Origin: JAJRXG01 sp964470035
GTDB taxonomy: Bacteria; Bacteroidota; Bacteroidia; Chitinophagales; Saprospiraceae
Assembly (NCBI GenBank): GCA_964470035.1
Contig: CAYYBR010000236.1
Span: forward strand, 1 to 6,709
DNA length: 6,709 nt
Direction of reading: 5' to 3'
This document shows positions 4,913-6,709 of this stretch, piece after piece. The notes below the pieces were generated by a model. The model saw only the letters and a program-made list of their open reading frames with translations, was not told the origin of the DNA and searched no databases. A program made the translations under genes and the position numbers. The stretch's first letter is position 1; each line of letters opens with the position of its first letter.

Positions 4913-6709
4913 AAACATCCTAAAGCCGCCACCGCCGCCGCCTCTGGCGCCTCCACCTCCTTGGCCTACGCTTCTTATCGCATAGATCACTGATAGCATC
5001 CCATATTGACCTAAAGAGATGATCTCGCTATTTTCTATGAAGTTCAATCCATTGGATCTGGATATGCCGACATTTTGATTGAGGATATCAAAGACAGAGA
5101 GCTTTACTTGCAACTTTTGATCTTTCAAGAAAAATTTAGAAACACTAGCTTTCCAGATAGGGATCGTTGTAGCTTCTCCAAATTGTTCTTCCGAGTAGAA
5201 ATCAACATTTACGGAAGTGGAAGCTGAGAAGGTCTTAGTAAACTTATAGGTAATATCCGAGGATAGTCCCGATGTAGAAAACGACTGGTTTCTATCGCTG
5301 AGATTATAGGAGGTTAGATTATGTCTGAAACTACCTCCGATCTCCCAGTCGATTTTAGACTTTCTGCGATTTTCAATCCGAGCGTTGATGCTTGGGGTAA
5401 ATCTGTTCCTGGTATTCTCGATAGCATTTATAAAAACAAGGCTGTTTTGATAAGTAAGTCGTGTGCCGATGTTGAGTCGAGTTTTTAGCAGTTTTAGTGG
5501 CGTACTAAAATTCAAATTAGCTGACAGGTTGAGATCGTAGTCTACATTGATCGGTTGGGTGAGTTGCGTGAAATTCTCATCCAATATAGTTTGATTGGTG
5601 ATGTTATTACGGGTGTATCGTGCATTGATAAATGCAAAGAACGATCTAAATGAAAATTGGTCGAAATTCACATAGTTGAGTCTTAGCGTATGTGTATACT
5701 CAGGTACGAGATTGGCATTGCCAATAAAGACATTGATCGGATCTGAGTTGTCAGGTACTGGTTGTAGCTGTTGGATGGAAGGTTCATTAACGCTAGTAGA
5801 GTAGGTGAGTCTTATATTTTGTGACTGTCCTATATCGTGTCTAAAATTAAGTCGAGGTAAAAATCTAAAAACTCTGTTCTCTATAAAAAGGTCCTCTGAT
5901 ATGATATCCCCTTCAAGTGTTGAGTTTTGAAAGGCTCCTTCTATACTTAGATTAGTGCGTTCTGCATTGAGGTGCCATACTAGAGCGGCTCTATCATATA
6001 CGTAGTCTCTTTGATACTCGTTACTGAGGTCTTCATTAACAAGGGCGTCGCCAGTGATGATGTCTTCGACTGTTCGTTCCAATTCATTATTGAAGTTACG
6101 TCTGGTATATTTTGCCTCTAAGAAGGTTTTTAAGCTGATCGGTGTGACAAATGAAGTTTGTATGCGGTAGCTGTTACCCTCATCAATTTGATCTTGTAAC
6201 TGTACGATGTTATTGATAAATGATTGAGTGCCATCTTCAAAGAATATATTGTCGGAATTAAGTTGTCCATCGCTATCGCTGCTGTTGTCATTGAAGTTGG
6301 CTTGTATGGTAAATACCTTCTTCTTTACTTTTCCAAGCTTCTTGCGATAAGTTAGTTGTCCTGTGAACTCATGGTCGCCACCATCATTAGCATAATCTTG
6401 CTGACTGCTGTTTTGTCGTAGTAGAGTATTATCCAATCTCTCAGCCAGACCTAAGAAAATAGCTGATCCATCATTAAGCGTGAAGCCGGATCTTACTTCT
6501 AGATCTTGAGAAGAGTCGATCTCTATATTGAACTCAGTATTGAATCTATGATTAGTTGATGAGTTGAACTCTTGATTAACTTCTTCATCAAAGAAGCTTG
6601 TGTTCTCTCCAAATGTCTCTCGATTCAGTTGGCTAGTTATCTCATTAGAGATATCATTCAGAAAGTAACTGAAGGTTACATCTACCTTAGATGATATGTC
6701 GTGATTGAT
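4901..6709 (-). CDS. Outer-membrane beta-barrel protein, TonB-dependent-receptor-like, C-terminal part (5' partial)
   Basis: The frame is open on the minus strand from the window edge to the TAA at 4901-4903, giving 602 visible residues. A TTG at 6434-6436 is internal: the upstream frame carries more barrel sequence, such as HRFNTEFNIEIDSS and DLEVRSGFTLNDG. The visible part consists of alternating amphipathic beta strands with Asn/Asp-rich loops. About visible residues 303-338 carry the receptor-like pattern SVNEPSIQQLQPVPDN, then GNANLVPE. Near the end come VFDILNQNVG and a final strand YGMLSVIYAIRS. This matches the Bacteroidota outer-membrane beta-barrel family (the PF14905 type) often called TonB-dependent receptor. 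The plug, any carboxypeptidase-regulatory-like domain and the signal peptide would lie beyond the window. A Gly-rich tail of 21 residues follows the last strand. It faces the operon and is a separate transcription unit. The cargo, if any, is unknown. Confidence 0.88.
   Translation of the reverse strand: MNHDISSKVDVTFSYFLNDISNEITSQLNRETFGENTSFFDEEVNQEFNSSTNHRFNTEFNIEIDSSQDLEVRSGFTLNDGSAIFLGLAERLDNTLLRQNSSQQDYANDGGDHEFTGQLTYRKKLGKVKKKVFTIQANFNDNSSDSDGQLNSDNIFFEDGTQSFINNIVQLQDQIDEGNSYRIQTSFVTPISLKTFLEAKYTRRNFNNELERTVEDIITGDALVNEDLSNEYQRDYVYDRAALVWHLNAERTNLSIEGAFQNSTLEGDIISEDLFIENRVFRFLPRLNFRHDIGQSQNIRLTYSTSVNEPSIQQLQPVPDNSDPINVFIGNANLVPEYTHTLRLNYVNFDQFSFRSFFAFINARYTRNNITNQTILDENFTQLTQPINVDYDLNLSANLNFSTPLKLLKTRLNIGTRLTYQNSLVFINAIENTRNRFTPSINARIENRRKSKIDWEIGGSFRHNLTSYNLSDRNQSFSTSGLSSDITYKFTKTFSASTSVNVDFYSEEQFGEATTIPIWKASVSKFFLKDQKLQVKLSVFDILNQNVGISRSNGLNFIENSEIISLGQYGMLSVIYAIRSVGQGGGGARGGGGGGFRMFRGR
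4904..4966 (-). repeat. Low-complexity GGN stretch coding the Gly/Arg-rich C-terminal tail of the barrel protein
   Basis: The last 21 codons include runs of four and six Gly codons separated by Ala-Arg, then FRMFRGR. On the plus strand this appears as a CCN-rich stretch (about 4925-4960) clearly more GC-rich than the rest of the gene. It can vary in length by slippage, which is an inference from the repeat structure. Confidence 0.8.

Noticed and set aside
6434..6436. TTG as a start codon for the barrel protein
   Set aside because: The 91 codons upstream in the same frame are open and encode further beta-barrel sequence.

Overview
The window looks like chromosomal DNA of a Bacteroidota bacterium, plausibly a Saprospiria-like marine or environmental lineage, although the class is only a guess. 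The evidence is a protein ending in a type IX secretion (T9SS, Por) C-terminal sorting domain, an outer-membrane beta-barrel protein of the Bacteroidota TonB-receptor-like type, and start codons without recognisable Shine-Dalgarno sequences, which is usual in this phylum.

Layout. (1) Bases 1-1027, plus strand, hold the 3' end of a large secreted modular protein: tail of an Ig-like repeat, a Big_2-type Ig domain, an F5/8 type C (discoidin/CBM32-like) domain and a T9SS type A sorting domain. Its catalytic or N-terminal part lies outside the window. (2) Bases 1028-1351 have no convincing gene. They contain several small hairpins, one of which may end the first transcript, and possible remnants of a minus-strand reading frame. 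(3) Bases 1352-4859, plus strand, are a tight four-gene operon with junctions of -4, +2 and +3 bases. It encodes a TIM-barrel ketose 3-epimerase/hydroxypyruvate isomerase-like protein, a mandelate-racemase-subgroup enolase-superfamily enzyme (probably a sugar-acid dehydratase or cycloisomerase), a VOC-fold metalloprotein, and a D-2-hydroxyacid dehydrogenase. (4) Bases 4860-4912 hold an imperfect stem-loop between convergent genes. (5) Bases 4901-6709, minus strand, are the C-terminal 602 residues of an outer-membrane beta-barrel protein with an unusual Gly/Arg-rich tail. Its N-terminus lies beyond the window.

How the genes may work together (inference). The secreted protein could bind and process a polysaccharide outside the cell, and the barrel protein could sit in the outer membrane as an importer. 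The four cytoplasmic enzymes could isomerise, dehydrate and reduce an unusual sugar or sugar acid. No aldolase, kinase, transporter or regulator is visible, so substrate and end product cannot be read from this window. The operon is the best candidate here for an undescribed pathway. No RNA gene, CRISPR array or insertion sequence could be supported.
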